Part shown: positions 55,573-64,000 of the stretch, one piece after another
How positions within the stretch are numbered: position 1 is the stretch's first letter
Layout: each line of letters begins with the position of its first letter
DNA from: Sulfobacillus thermosulfidooxidans
GTDB taxonomy: Bacteria; Bacillota; Sulfobacillia; Sulfobacillales; Sulfobacillaceae
Assembly: GCF_001280565.1 (NCBI RefSeq)
Contig: NZ_LGRO01000002.1
Coordinates: 434,001 to 498,000, forward strand
Direction of reading: 5' to 3'
DNA: 64,000 bases
Program-made: the position numbers and the translations under genes
The notes under the pieces: generated by a model
Told to the model about the DNA's origin: nothing
What the model saw: the letters and a program-made list of their open reading frames with translations, nothing else
Database searches by the model: none

Positions 55573-57681
55573 TTTCTTTACCAGGGCTCGGGCAATGCGC
55601 AGTTGGTCATAGGAATACTTTCCTTGTAAAGCAATGAACAAACTCTTTAACGTCTGGTTGGGATCATGGGTCAAACAGTCTTCCACTTGTTGTTGAACCT
55701 CGGGATGAACCAGACTCTCGCCATACCAACTCCATGCCCGGCTTTCATCTTGGATGATCCATTCCTCTAGGTAACCGATGACAGTGGAAGGCCTTCGGTT
55801 CACTCGCTCAGCCACTTCTGGCACCGGCAATCCTTCAGCAAAAAGATTCCACGCTTGTTCTTTCGCCGACTTCACCCGAACTCTGTCAGATGTCTTTATC
55901 GGCTTGTCTTCAGAGGCCTGACGAAAAAGCGCTATCAGGGCTTGACCGTAGCGCGCTAATTTTACCGGTCCTATGCCCGGACATTGGCGCAATTCTTCCC
56001 ACGTTTTTGGCTGGCGCTCACAGAGTTCGTGCAGCACTCGATCACTAAAAATAAGATATGCAGCAACCTTTTCATCAAGCGCTTGCTGCTGGCGCCATGC
56101 CCGGAGTTTTTCCCACACCTTTCTATCACTTTCCGTGTTTATCAACGCCGGTTGTGGCCCGGAAAATGAAGACTGTGCACACCGATCACAGCACAGCTGA
56201 GGAGTGTGCGAAGGGGTAGACAGGGATTGGCCAAAATATTGGTAAATCGCTTCACGCCGACAACGGGCTGTATCGATATACGCTTTCATCTGTTCATATT
56301 GGGTGGTTCGGTGAGCATATAAGCGTTGAAGCCTGTCATTGAGGGCTTGGGTCATCCAGGATTCCACGGGTTTTTTGACGCGCACGAACATTTGATGCGC
56401 TTTTTTTGCCAGTACCTCAACCACATCCATTTCTTCCAGCGCCGTCACAATAACCTCCGCCATGGCTTCAAAATCTAAACTTCCTTCATCTAGCGTCATC
56501 GTCCCCGCGCTGTTAAGGTCCCACCATACTCCACGGTGTAACGGCCAACGGTCAACAATCTTCATAATTTGCTGGACCGTTTGTTCACGCGGACGTTCTC
56601 GTTCTAACATTCTGCGCCGCTGTGTCATGTCTTGGGGCGTAACAATCAAGCGAGCCCAAGCTCTTTGGCCATCACGTCCGGCCCGTCCCCATTCTTGGGT
56701 GTAAGCATCTAATGACTCCGGCATCCCAATGTTCAAAACCCCGCGCACATCGCTGCGGTCGATTCCCATTCCAAATGCGGTGGTCGCCGCCACAATCCGT
56801 AAGTGACCCGTGGAAAATGCATCGTGTACAGCCATTCTTTCCTTCTGCGTAAGTCCGGCATGATAAATACCGGTCGGTTCATGAATGGCTTGATGAATCC
56901 ACCGCCCCCAATACTCCGCTTGTTTACGGGTGGTAGTATAGACAATAACAGCTCCAGATTCTTGCTGTATCGCATCAAGAACGGCGTGGTGCTGTTCCTT
57001 ACTGCTGGCCACTTTTTCTACCGCTAAGAAAATATTGGCGCGATCCATAGATTGTCGTGTGACCAGGCATTTTTCCGGGCTGAGCCCTAATTGCCGGAGA
57101 ATATCATCTTCCACTTGCGGAGTTGCGGTGGCCGTCAACGCCAAAATGGGAGGTTGTCCCAGTAAGCGGTGAAACTGTTTAATCCGGCGGTAATCGGGAC
57201 GAAAATCATGGCCCCATTCCGAAATCGAATGGGCTTCATCAACAACTAGTAAACTGCACGGCAAGCGGTCAATCTGTCTCAGCAAATCCGGATGCCTAAG
57301 CCGTTCAGGGGCGAGAAAAATCACCCGCAATCGTCCCCGAGCCCATGCTGTCAAGACATCTTCGGTGCCCTCACCCAAGTGTTCCCAATGGCTCCAGTGC
57401 GCCGCCCTAATGCCCAGCTCATTCAAACGCTGGGTTTGTTCGCGCATTAAACTCAATAATGGAGAGATAACCACGGTGGGAGCGGGAAGGAGTACACTGG
57501 GAAGTTGATAGCATAACGATTTACCAGCCCCAGTAGGCAATATGGCGAGTTGCGAGATGTTTAAAAACACATGGCTTATGATTTCCCGTTGTAACGGCCG
57601 GAAATCAGGCAAATGAAAAACGTTGTGCAAAGTCCATTCAATTTTTCGGTGCAATGATTCGGAAATGCCAATGGTGTCCAT
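55543..57681 (-). CDS. recQ: ATP-dependent DNA helicase RecQ
   Basis: A 712-residue superfamily 2 helicase. Motif I GAGKS, motif II VVDEAHSISEWGHDFRPDY (with the aromatic-rich loop), motif V and VI near GMGIDRSDVRGVLNIG and QEWGRAGRDGQ are present. The RecQ-Ct zinc site has the cysteines of CRREAIYQYFG and CCDRCAQS. A C-terminal HRDC domain (ELRQCPGIGPVKLARYG) and a helix-turn-helix tail follow. The start ATG has no strong ribosome binding site. Confidence 0.95.
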   Translation of the reverse strand: MDTIGISESLHRKIEWTLHNVFHLPDFRPLQREIISHVFLNISQLAILPTGAGKSLCYQLPSVLLPAPTVVISPLLSLMREQTQRLNELGIRAAHWSHWEHLGEGTEDVLTAWARGRLRVIFLAPERLRHPDLLRQIDRLPCSLLVVDEAHSISEWGHDFRPDYRRIKQFHRLLGQPPILALTATATPQVEDDILRQLGLSPEKCLVTRQSMDRANIFLAVEKVASSKEQHHAVLDAIQQESGAVIVYTTTRKQAEYWGRWIHQAIHEPTGIYHAGLTQKERMAVHDAFSTGHLRIVAATTAFGMGIDRSDVRGVLNIGMPESLDAYTQEWGRAGRDGQRAWARLIVTPQDMTQRRRMLERERPREQTVQQIMKIVDRWPLHRGVWWDLNSAGTMTLDEGSLDFEAMAEVIVTALEEMDVVEVLAKKAHQMFVRVKKPVESWMTQALNDRLQRLYAHRTTQYEQMKAYIDTARCRREAIYQYFGQSLSTPSHTPQLCCDRCAQSSFSGPQPALINTESDRKVWEKLRAWRQQQALDEKVAAYLIFSDRVLHELCERQPKTWEELRQCPGIGPVKLARYGQALIALFRQASEDKPIKTSDRVRVKSAKEQAWNLFAEGLPVPEVAERVNRRPSTVIGYLEEWIIQDESRAWSWYGESLVHPEVQQQVEDCLTHDPNQTLKSLFIALQGKYSYDQLRIARALVKKSRRAPDMRC

Positions 57682-57822
57682 ACCATATCATTCGCGATAA
57701 AAGGGACAAGTTCCTGTTTCCTTAGCAGCACGAAAAATTTTGTCTTTTCCGAATCCCAATAAAGTTTTAAACTAGAGTTTACCGTGACTGAATCATTTTT
57801 GCACCAAGAAAGGGGAACATCT

Positions 57823-58980
57823 GTGTACTGGGCCCAACCAGACAATCTGCCAACTTCAGGAATCCGAGAAATTCTCGATATCGCTTTGCAAATGCCCGGG
57901 GCCATTCGCTTAGAAACCGGAGAACCCAATTTCCCTCCCGATCCGGCCGTTATCGACGCGTTTAACGAAGCGGCTCGTGGCGGACACAATCGTTATACGT
58001 CCTCATGGGGTATTTTGCCGTTACGGGAAGCACTAGCGGAAAAAATTCGCAGCGTCAATCACGTAATTCGGTCACCCGAAGAAATTCTGGTCACTCCCGG
58101 AGGAAGCCCTGGTCTCTTTTTAGCCTTTCTTGGCACGCTCGGTGTTGGGGATCAGGTTCTTGTGCCCAACCCGGGCTGGCCGGATTATTTAGGTGGCATT
58201 CGTGCGTTGCATCTTGATCCGATTTTTTATCCCTTACCAGCTCCCCAATTTTGGCCGGATCTCTCTCTTTTAGAAGAATTCGTCACACCAAGAACTCGCG
58301 CCATCGTGGTGAATTTCCCCGGCAATCCCGCAGGCAGCATTCCCCCGCGTCAGGTCATTGAAGCGCTTGTCGAGTTTGCTCACAAACATGATTTGTGGAT
58401 TATCTCTGATGAGGTCTATGATCAAATCATCTACACCGATACCGTGATTTCTCCCGCACAACTTGCGCCAGAACGCACCATCTCTGTGTATTCATTTTCT
58501 AAAACATATGCCATGACAGGATGGCGGTTAGGATATGTGGCCCTGCCATGGCCCTACAGCGAATCGTTGAACCGTATTGCGATGGGATTGTGGTCATCCG
58601 TTTCCGAACCACTACAATATGCGGGACTCACCGCCCTAAAAACCGGTGCCCAAGGAATTACGACCCGTCTTGAACATTATCGGCGGCGGCGTGATCTCGC
58701 AGTCAACTTGCTGAACTCTTATCAGATCCCTTCTCACCGCCCTGATGGAGCATTTTATCTCTTAGTTGACATCTCCCGCACGGGAATGGGTTCACGAGAC
58801 TTTGCACTGCAACTGCTCAAACAAGAAAAAGTTGCCGTAGCTCCGGGGTCCGCATTTGGCTCCGTGACCGACAACTATGTACGCATTTCCTTAGCCTCAT
58901 CAGAAGAGGACCTGGCCCGGGGCTTAACTATTTTGGCCCAGATCCTCCAAGATCCTATAAGTTTAGCACCACGACGGTAG
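57823..58980 (+). CDS. Class I/II PLP aminotransferase
   Basis: Fold-type I aminotransferase of about 385 residues. The PLP lysine is in YSFSKTYAMTGWRLGY, the phosphate-binding loop in VTPGGSPGLFLAF, NFPGNPAG and SDEVYDQIIY hold the conserved Asn and Asp, and RISLASSEEDL the substrate Arg. The amino donor is unknown. GTG at 57823, with AAAGGGG seven bases before it, is a better start than GTG at 57784. It overlaps convergent aldehyde dehydrogenase by 26 bases. Confidence 0.88.
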   Translation: MYWAQPDNLPTSGIREILDIALQMPGAIRLETGEPNFPPDPAVIDAFNEAARGGHNRYTSSWGILPLREALAEKIRSVNHVIRSPEEILVTPGGSPGLFLAFLGTLGVGDQVLVPNPGWPDYLGGIRALHLDPIFYPLPAPQFWPDLSLLEEFVTPRTRAIVVNFPGNPAGSIPPRQVIEALVEFAHKHDLWIISDEVYDQIIYTDTVISPAQLAPERTISVYSFSKTYAMTGWRLGYVALPWPYSESLNRIAMGLWSSVSEPLQYAGLTALKTGAQGITTRLEHYRRRRDLAVNLLNSYQIPSHRPDGAFYLLVDISRTGMGSRDFALQLLKQEKVAVAPGSAFGSVTDNYVRISLASSEEDLARGLTILAQILQDPISLAPRR

Positions 58981-60364
58981 GATAGGTCATTTCCAAAATC
59001 GCATATTCGGGCCCTTCTCGTCCCAGACCCGAATTTTTAATTCCGCCATATGGCATATTATCGGCTCGGTAGGAGGAAGAATCATTGATGATGACGCCTC
59101 CTACTTCGAGTTGCTGCGCACACTGCATGGCTACCGACAAAGAGCGGGTGAATACCCCGGCTTGTAAGCCGTAACGACTCTCATTAGCCCAAGCAATCGC
59201 TTCATCGATGCTGTCATAGGGAACTAAACCCGCAAGCGGCGCAAACACTTCTTCCGCCATAACCTGCATAGAAGGAGCCACATTGACTAATATGGTCGGC
59301 GTCACCAAAGCGCCTTGTTTTTCCGCGGGCAAGAGGGCATGCGCTCCTTGTTGTAAGGCATTTTCATACCAGGCCCAAGCCCGGTTGGCTGCATCTTCGG
59401 TAATCATAGGCCCTACATCCGTACGGGGATCTTCGGGATCGCCAACCACCAAAGCCTTCGATGCCGCAATCAAGCGTTCTTGAAATTGCTCAAAAATGTT
59501 ACGCTGAACATAGATGCGCTGAACGGCTATACACACTTGTCCGGCATATCCAAAGGCTCGGGCGGCGAGGGTTTTAGCCGCCAAGTCAATATCCGCATCT
59601 TCGTGCACAATATTCGCCGAGTTGTTGCCAAGTTCTAAAAGGACGGGTTTGAGTCCTGCATGGGCTCGGATTTCTTGTCCCACTTTCTCGGACCCCGTAA
59701 AGCTAATCAGTTGGATGTCGGGATGGGACACAAGCTTTTGCCCCAATTCCGGGCCCGAGCCGGTAAGAACATTGAGCCATCCCGGAGCAAGCCCCGCGTC
59801 AGCCATAAGTTCTGCCAATTTCATAGCCGTCAAAGGCGTTTGCGGAGCCGGCTTTAAAATGACGGCATTGCCGCCCGCAATGGCCGGGGCCACTTTATGT
59901 AAGACGAGGTTGAGAGGAAAATTAAACGGAGTAATGGCCAAAATAGTGCCATAGGGTTTTCGCAAGGTTAAAGCTAACCGATTCTCCGATCCGGGATTGC
60001 CGCGCACGGGAATTTCTTCACCATGTAAAGTTCTCGCAGCCACGGCCGCATACCGGAGCGTCTGTTGTCCCCGGCTGACTTCCGTGCGCGCATCTTTTAA
60101 CGGCTTCCCCGCTTCCTGACAAATCAATTTAGCAAACTCTTCGTGCCGCTCTTGCAAAAGATCGGCCGCCTTCTCTAAAATACGGTAGCGTTCATGCACA
60201 CTAAGAGGTTTACTTCTAGCCCGCTTGGCACTGTCAATTGCTAACGCTATCGCGGTATCATCCGCTTCTCCAGCCATACCGATGACCTGATGGCGATATT
60301 TGTGATAGACCGGGTACGCGGTTGCAACAGGCACTCTTCGCCCATCAATCCATACCTCTGCCAT
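58955..60364 (-). CDS. NAD(P)-dependent aldehyde dehydrogenase
   Basis: A 469-residue ALDH-superfamily enzyme oxidising an aldehyde to an acid. PFNFPLNL (proton relay Asn), FTGSEKVGQ (Rossmann), LLELGNNS (general-base Glu) and AGQVCIAVQR (nucleophile Cys) are present. It resembles lactaldehyde and non-phosphorylating glyceraldehyde-3-phosphate dehydrogenases; the substrate cannot be read. AGAGGTGAGAGAAC lies before the ATG. Confidence 0.9.
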   Translation of the reverse strand: MAEVWIDGRRVPVATAYPVYHKYRHQVIGMAGEADDTAIALAIDSAKRARSKPLSVHERYRILEKAADLLQERHEEFAKLICQEAGKPLKDARTEVSRGQQTLRYAAVAARTLHGEEIPVRGNPGSENRLALTLRKPYGTILAITPFNFPLNLVLHKVAPAIAGGNAVILKPAPQTPLTAMKLAELMADAGLAPGWLNVLTGSGPELGQKLVSHPDIQLISFTGSEKVGQEIRAHAGLKPVLLELGNNSANIVHEDADIDLAAKTLAARAFGYAGQVCIAVQRIYVQRNIFEQFQERLIAASKALVVGDPEDPRTDVGPMITEDAANRAWAWYENALQQGAHALLPAEKQGALVTPTILVNVAPSMQVMAEEVFAPLAGLVPYDSIDEAIAWANESRYGLQAGVFTRSLSVAMQCAQQLEVGGVIINDSSSYRADNMPYGGIKNSGLGREGPEYAILEMTYPTVVVLNL

Positions 60365-60470
60365 GTTCTCTCACCTCTTTAACAGACTTTGGACGCTGTT
60401 ATGGAATATTTTTTACTCCGATGTCCCGTGACCTCAAGTGAAAGGAGTACCAGAAATAACGCTTGAAATG

Positions 60471-61652
60471 TCAATCCAGAGCATTTTCTAAATCAGCAAT
60501 GAGATCCTTGACGTCCTCAATCCCCACCGACAGCCGAATCAGCCCTGGCACGATGCCGCGGCGATTTCGTTCCTCTTCAGGAATTGCACTGTGTGTCATG
60601 GTGGCGGGATGACTAACTAATGATTCCACACCGCCTAGACTTTCAGCGACAGCAAACACGCGAAACTTCCGCAAAACTTCGTAGACGTGTTTGGTATCAG
60701 CATCTTTTAACACGAAGGAAATCATTCCCCCGCCACCCCGCATTTGTTGGGAAAAGGCCACTTGTCCTTCCGGATAATAAAGCCGACTGACTCGGGGATG
60801 AGTCTTCAGAAACTGAACAATACGTAACGCATTTTGGGTATGTTGCTGCATGCGTAAGGCCAGAGTTTTCACTCCACGGAGAATAAGCCATGCGTCAAAA
60901 GGACCTAAAATCGGGCCTGTCGCATTGCGAAGAAACCGCAAAGGCTCGCGCCAGCGACCATCCCCCCCAATTACCACACCACCGATGACATCGGAATGCC
61001 CGGCAATATATTTTGTCATCGAATGAACCACCAGGTCGGCTCCTAAGCGAAGAGGATTTTGCAGATAGGGTGAGGCAAAAGTATTATCGACAACCACTGT
61101 CAAATCATGCGAATGCGCCTGGCGCGTTACACGTTCAATATCAATGACATGTAAAAGGGGATTGGTTGGTGTCTCCAACCAAATGAGACGGGTCGTGGGT
61201 CGGATCCTTTTCACCCAATCATCGGTATCGAACGTGCAATAATCAACCGCGATATTATGCTGGCGATAGACTTGTTCTAATAACCGGTAGACGCCTCCGT
61301 AGAGATCTAATCCCGCAATGACATGGTCGCCAGGGTTTAAGTGCCGTAAAATGGCATCACAAGCCGCCATTCCCGACCCAAAGACGACAGCAAACTGGCC
61401 ATGTTCCAACGCCGTCAACGTATCTTCCAACGCTTCCCGATTCGGTGAATCTCCGCGGCCATATTCATAGTGGACGGGTGTCCCATCAAGCGCTTGGGTA
61501 TATGTACTGGTTTGGTAGATAGGCATTGTTGTCGACCGGGATTGGTCTAATGAGCTTTGCGCTTGGTGAATGGCTCGTGTGCTAAATCCCCAGTCTTCGT
61601 GCTGATCCTTAGATTGATTCGCGGTCGCCACCACCTCTTGGTATAGTTTCAT
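60471..61652 (-). CDS. Cys/Met metabolism PLP enzyme (cystathionine gamma-synthase/lyase type)
   Basis: A 393-residue trans-sulfuration enzyme. PIYQTSTYTQ, YEYGRGDSPNREALE and MAACDAILRHLNPGDH form the N-terminal and PLP-binding parts; the PLP lysine is in HSMTKYIAGHSDVIGG. SLGGVESLVSHPATMTH is the C-terminal signature. It could be cystathionine gamma-synthase (metB) or gamma-lyase; residues alone do not decide. The gene is separate from its neighbours. Confidence 0.92.
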   Translation of the reverse strand: MKLYQEVVATANQSKDQHEDWGFSTRAIHQAQSSLDQSRSTTMPIYQTSTYTQALDGTPVHYEYGRGDSPNREALEDTLTALEHGQFAVVFGSGMAACDAILRHLNPGDHVIAGLDLYGGVYRLLEQVYRQHNIAVDYCTFDTDDWVKRIRPTTRLIWLETPTNPLLHVIDIERVTRQAHSHDLTVVVDNTFASPYLQNPLRLGADLVVHSMTKYIAGHSDVIGGVVIGGDGRWREPLRFLRNATGPILGPFDAWLILRGVKTLALRMQQHTQNALRIVQFLKTHPRVSRLYYPEGQVAFSQQMRGGGGMISFVLKDADTKHVYEVLRKFRVFAVAESLGGVESLVSHPATMTHSAIPEEERNRRGIVPGLIRLSVGIEDVKDLIADLENALD

Positions 61653-61690
61653 GGTCCACTCTTCTATTTAAGCAACCCGGACACGAAAAC

Positions 61691-62197
61691 TCAACTGTTG
61701 ACGAGGACTGCATCCCACGAGACATCAAGAACTTGCCCATTGGGCAATAGTTTAAAGGAGAACGGGGCTAAATGGGTGCTGGGATCAAAATAAAGACGGT
61801 CAAAAGCCATATTCGGCAGCGGCGGAATATTAATATAGACTTCTTCCGGAATCGTTGTCGACTCAATGGGATGGGGGAGATAGTGGAGGCTCTTTTCCAG
61901 ACCCGCCACATTTATTGGTACTTCTAACGTAACGTAATACGTGTTTGAGCCATTATCATAAGCCGGCCCATAGTTATAGTAACCAGGAATTTGACCACTA
62001 CCCAGATATTCCTGGTTGCCTGTCGCCTGCAAAATATTCGCCCCAATATTATAGCCGGATAGGGTGGGAGTATTGATAATCTTGCGCACGGGTCCTGGCA
62101 TGTTGCCAATGCTATTGGGGCTGCCACAACCGGCGAGAACGACGCTGACACCCATCAACAAAACTATCTGCCGCCCATGGCGCAACCACAATGACAT
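61691..62197 (-). CDS. Lipoprotein of unknown function
   Basis: A 168-residue lipoprotein precursor. The N-terminus is basic, then hydrophobic, with lipobox VLAGC (Cys24). The mature part is beta-prone, with YNYGPAYDNGSNTYYVTLEVP and NMAFDRLYFDPST. No family is recognised. GGAGG lies before both the GTG at 62200 and the ATG at 62197; I give the ATG. Confidence 0.75.
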   Translation of the reverse strand: MSLWLRHGRQIVLLMGVSVVLAGCGSPNSIGNMPGPVRKIINTPTLSGYNIGANILQATGNQEYLGSGQIPGYYNYGPAYDNGSNTYYVTLEVPINVAGLEKSLHYLPHPIESTTIPEEVYINIPPLPNMAFDRLYFDPSTHLAPFSFKLLPNGQVLDVSWDAVLVNS

Positions 62198-62273
62198 CAC
62201 GCTCGCCTCCTCTTGCCCTATATATATCGGTTGAGGAGCGAACTATGTTAGCCAGGTCGACAGGTCTTGAACC

Positions 62274-62612
62274 TCATTTTCCTTTCAACGGGTTGCGCGG
62301 CAAGGAGAAATCTTCAAAAGCAAATCCTCGTGTCAACATAATCCAAAATAATAACAGATCTGCTTGAAGAGAATACCGAGGAAAACGCCATGTTGCCGGT
62401 CGATTTTGTTCAATAAATAAATGGCCGTACCAAGCGAACCCATAACCCATGACAAGGGCAAGCAATAAATACCAAGCGTTAAAGGTTAGAAGAGCCAGCA
62501 AAATCGCAATCAACGCCGTGCCAGTGCCAATGAAATGGGTGAGACGCGTAGCGGACTTTTGGTGCTGCGCAAGATAATATGGCCAAAACTCTTCAAATGA
62601 ATGCATTCTCAT
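62274..62612 (-). CDS. DUF962/Mpo1-like membrane protein
   Basis: A 112-residue protein of the DUF962 (YGL010w) family. It has the N-terminal SFEEFWPYYLAQHQ, then RLTHFIGTG, a helix (about 32-55), YGHLFIEQNRPATWRFP and RYSLQADLLLFW. The yeast homologue Mpo1 is a dioxygenase in the oxidation of 2-hydroxy fatty acids; bacterial roles are unproven. His residues that could bind iron are retained. GAGGTG lies before the ATG. Confidence 0.85.
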   Translation of the reverse strand: MRMHSFEEFWPYYLAQHQKSATRLTHFIGTGTALIAILLALLTFNAWYLLLALVMGYGFAWYGHLFIEQNRPATWRFPRYSLQADLLLFWIMLTRGFAFEDFSLPRNPLKGK

Positions 62613-62704
62613 CTGTTTTTCACCTCATCATAATATTTCGCGAGAATCGCGGAAAATCCTTCCTTAGAGAGGCACAGACTAGCAATTTGATCTATTTTTT
62701 TCCA

Positions 62705-62737
62705 TAAAAAATGAGAGCAGCGAAATACTGCTCTCAT
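62705..62737 (-). terminator. Rho-independent terminator after the 3D-domain gene
   Basis: ATGAGAGCAG/CTGCTCTCAT with a 7-base loop is followed by TTTTTTATGG on the minus strand. Confidence 0.92.
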
Positions 62738-62751
62738 TGTCTAATGCGAAA

Positions 62752-63882
62752 TTACTTGCCTAGAACATAGACGGTAACGGGCTCAATGCCAAAGTTGGAG
62801 ACGGTTTGAGAATTGGCATCCATGAATATGTCAATTCGGTGTCCCACAATCGCTCCACCTGTATCCATTGCGCGGCCTAAAAATCCGCCGGCCGGCAAAT
62901 TGGGATCGGTGTATCCGGTCACGTACACGTAGGATTTTAATGGAATGAGTGATGGATCCACAGCAATCATTCCCGGTTCCAAAGGTTGGCCAAATGCATC
63001 GACCGGTCCGTAGGGGTAGTTGTCTTTAAGACTCGGACCATATGCCGTTGCGCGCATATGATAGACCGCAATCACGGGGCGGCCATCAATCGTGCTGGGC
63101 GTAGAGGAAGACGACGAGGACACTTGCGACGCGTCTGATACGTTAGCCGCTTGGGTGCCTTGGGTGTTCTGACTGGAGGTCGTGTTGCTGACACTTGTTT
63201 GTGCCGTATTTGCAGCGGTCAGATCAGTATTGGGCGCTAAAATTCCGAGACCAATCAAAATCTGTTTCCAGGTATCATATGTGGTTACACCCGAAGGGGT
63301 CAGTCCCTGAGCTCGCTGAAAAGCTTCCACCGCTGCCTGGGTTTTAGGTCCAAAAATTCCATCTGTCGGTCCCACTTGAGTATACCCCAGTAACTTTAGG
63401 TCAGCTTGTAGCGTCGCCACCCAATGTCCTTGGGAACCGATGGAGAGTTTCTGATAAAGTGCTGGATGTTCTTGTGCATTAATGGGAGGCACATTGACGG
63501 AGAATGTCATAGGACCGGTGTAACGCGGAGTCAGATTAAACCCAGCTAAAATATCTTGCCAAACGGGCGGACTGGTCACTCCTGTAGGAGCAAACCCGTT
63601 ATTTTCCTGGAAGGCCTTAAGAGCCGCCAGCGTTTTGGGTCCAAAGATTCCATCATCCGTTCCGACACTGTGGTATCCCAATAAATAGAGATCGGCTTGT
63701 AGTGTGGCCACCCAGTGTCCCACGCTCCCTTGTTGGAGCACTTGATTCATGGCAGGATGTTGCTGCGCTAACATTTGAGTGGTTTCGGGAATTGAGGCAG
63801 CTTCAGCAGATCCAGAAATCATCATACCGAGTGCTGCAGTCGCCCCAGTCATTAGGGCTCCGGCAAGAAAACGATAATGCAT
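62752..63882 (-). CDS. Exported PG-binding and 3D-domain protein
   Basis: A 376-residue secreted protein. A signal peptide (about residues 1-28) is followed by two PG_binding_1 domains (about 40-95 and 130-190, each with LQADLxLLGYxxVGxxDGIFGPKT), a Ser/Thr-rich linker, and a C-terminal 3D domain (YHMRATAYGPS, DPSLIPLKSYVYV, GRAMDTGGAIVGHRIDIF) with the catalytic-type aspartates of lytic 3D/MltA-like proteins. It probably remodels the cell wall. GAGGGGAG precedes the ATG at 63882. A c-di-AMP riboswitch lies upstream. Confidence 0.88.
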   Translation of the reverse strand: MHYRFLAGALMTGATAALGMMISGSAEAASIPETTQMLAQQHPAMNQVLQQGSVGHWVATLQADLYLLGYHSVGTDDGIFGPKTLAALKAFQENNGFAPTGVTSPPVWQDILAGFNLTPRYTGPMTFSVNVPPINAQEHPALYQKLSIGSQGHWVATLQADLKLLGYTQVGPTDGIFGPKTQAAVEAFQRAQGLTPSGVTTYDTWKQILIGLGILAPNTDLTAANTAQTSVSNTTSSQNTQGTQAANVSDASQVSSSSSSTPSTIDGRPVIAVYHMRATAYGPSLKDNYPYGPVDAFGQPLEPGMIAVDPSLIPLKSYVYVTGYTDPNLPAGGFLGRAMDTGGAIVGHRIDIFMDANSQTVSNFGIEPVTVYVLGK

Positions 63883-63906
63883 TAAACAATCTCCCCTCAA
63901 CAATTT

Positions 63907-64000
63907 TGCCTCCGGAGTTAGCTGACGGGTTAGGGCGCGGAGAGTGGCCCCTTCGACCGAAAACTGTCGAATTCACCCCAGATTTGGATCCCCCGGTTGT
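63907..64000 (-). promoter_or_regulatory. c-di-AMP (ydaO/yuaA) riboswitch, 5' end cut
   Basis: On the minus strand CCGGGGGATCC, GGGGTGAATT and CCTAACCCGTCAGCTAACTC, then CGGAGGC, follow in order, as in the ydaO/yuaA class. The element is cut by the window edge. In Bacillus and actinobacteria it turns down cell-wall enzyme genes when c-di-AMP is high, which fits the PG-binding/3D gene downstream. Confidence 0.9.

Overview
The window looks like a chromosomal segment of a Gram-positive bacterium (Bacillota) of moderate GC. The gene content resembles Sulfobacillus-type acidophilic thermophiles; that placement is my inference from tricorn protease, a YtpB-type terpene synthase, T-box and ydaO-type leaders and strong AGGAGG ribosome binding sites, not from a database search. 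Most genes lie on the minus strand in long, tightly spaced operons.

Layout. 1-400: a T-box leader reading off the left edge. 395-3440: groES without groEL, a lipoprotein of the NMT1/SsuA type, a GNAT, a DsrE-like protein and a histidine phosphatase. 3430-11600 (minus): tig-clpP-clpX-lonB-lon-engB, a protein folding and quality-control block. 11700-12240: six tRNA genes. 12300-15970: a duplicated-motif membrane protein, phosphodiesterase-rdgB-rph, then tmRNA just behind smpB. 16150-20250: an orphan ORF, a decayed NicO-type permease gene, rnr and secG. 20250-28590: an MFS transporter and the lower glycolysis operon gap-pgk-tpiA-gpmI-eno-HAD. 28700-35720: the phosphate operon, in transcription order P-loop/Asp23 fusion, phoP, phoR, pstS, pstC, pstA, pstB, phoU. 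35800-39340: Nudix, GNAT, enolase-superfamily racemase and M20 deacylase; the last three match the known N-succinyl route for turning D- into L-amino acids.

39370-64000 is more mosaic. It holds an IS200/IS605 element with an amber codon in tnpB, an S9 peptidase, an MFS protein, a decayed IS200 tnpA with other relics, and a possible operon made of a CsoR-like repressor, a secreted CAP protein and two alpha/beta hydrolases. A perfect inverted repeat lies in front of that operon. Then come pyroglutamyl peptidase, tricorn protease, a YtpB-type synthase, recQ, an aminotransferase, an aldehyde dehydrogenase, a Cys/Met PLP enzyme, a lipoprotein, a DUF962 protein, and a 3D-domain cell-wall protein behind a c-di-AMP (ydaO) riboswitch cut by the right edge.

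Functionally the window combines protein turnover (Lon, LonB, ClpXP, tmRNA/SmpB, RNase R, tricorn, S9 peptidase, Pcp), central carbon flux, phosphate acquisition and amino-acid salvage. No CRISPR array, rRNA or clear prophage is present. The best candidates for undescribed biology are the CsoR-like/CAP/hydrolase unit with unusual sensor cysteines and the P-loop/Asp23 fusion heading the Pho operon.
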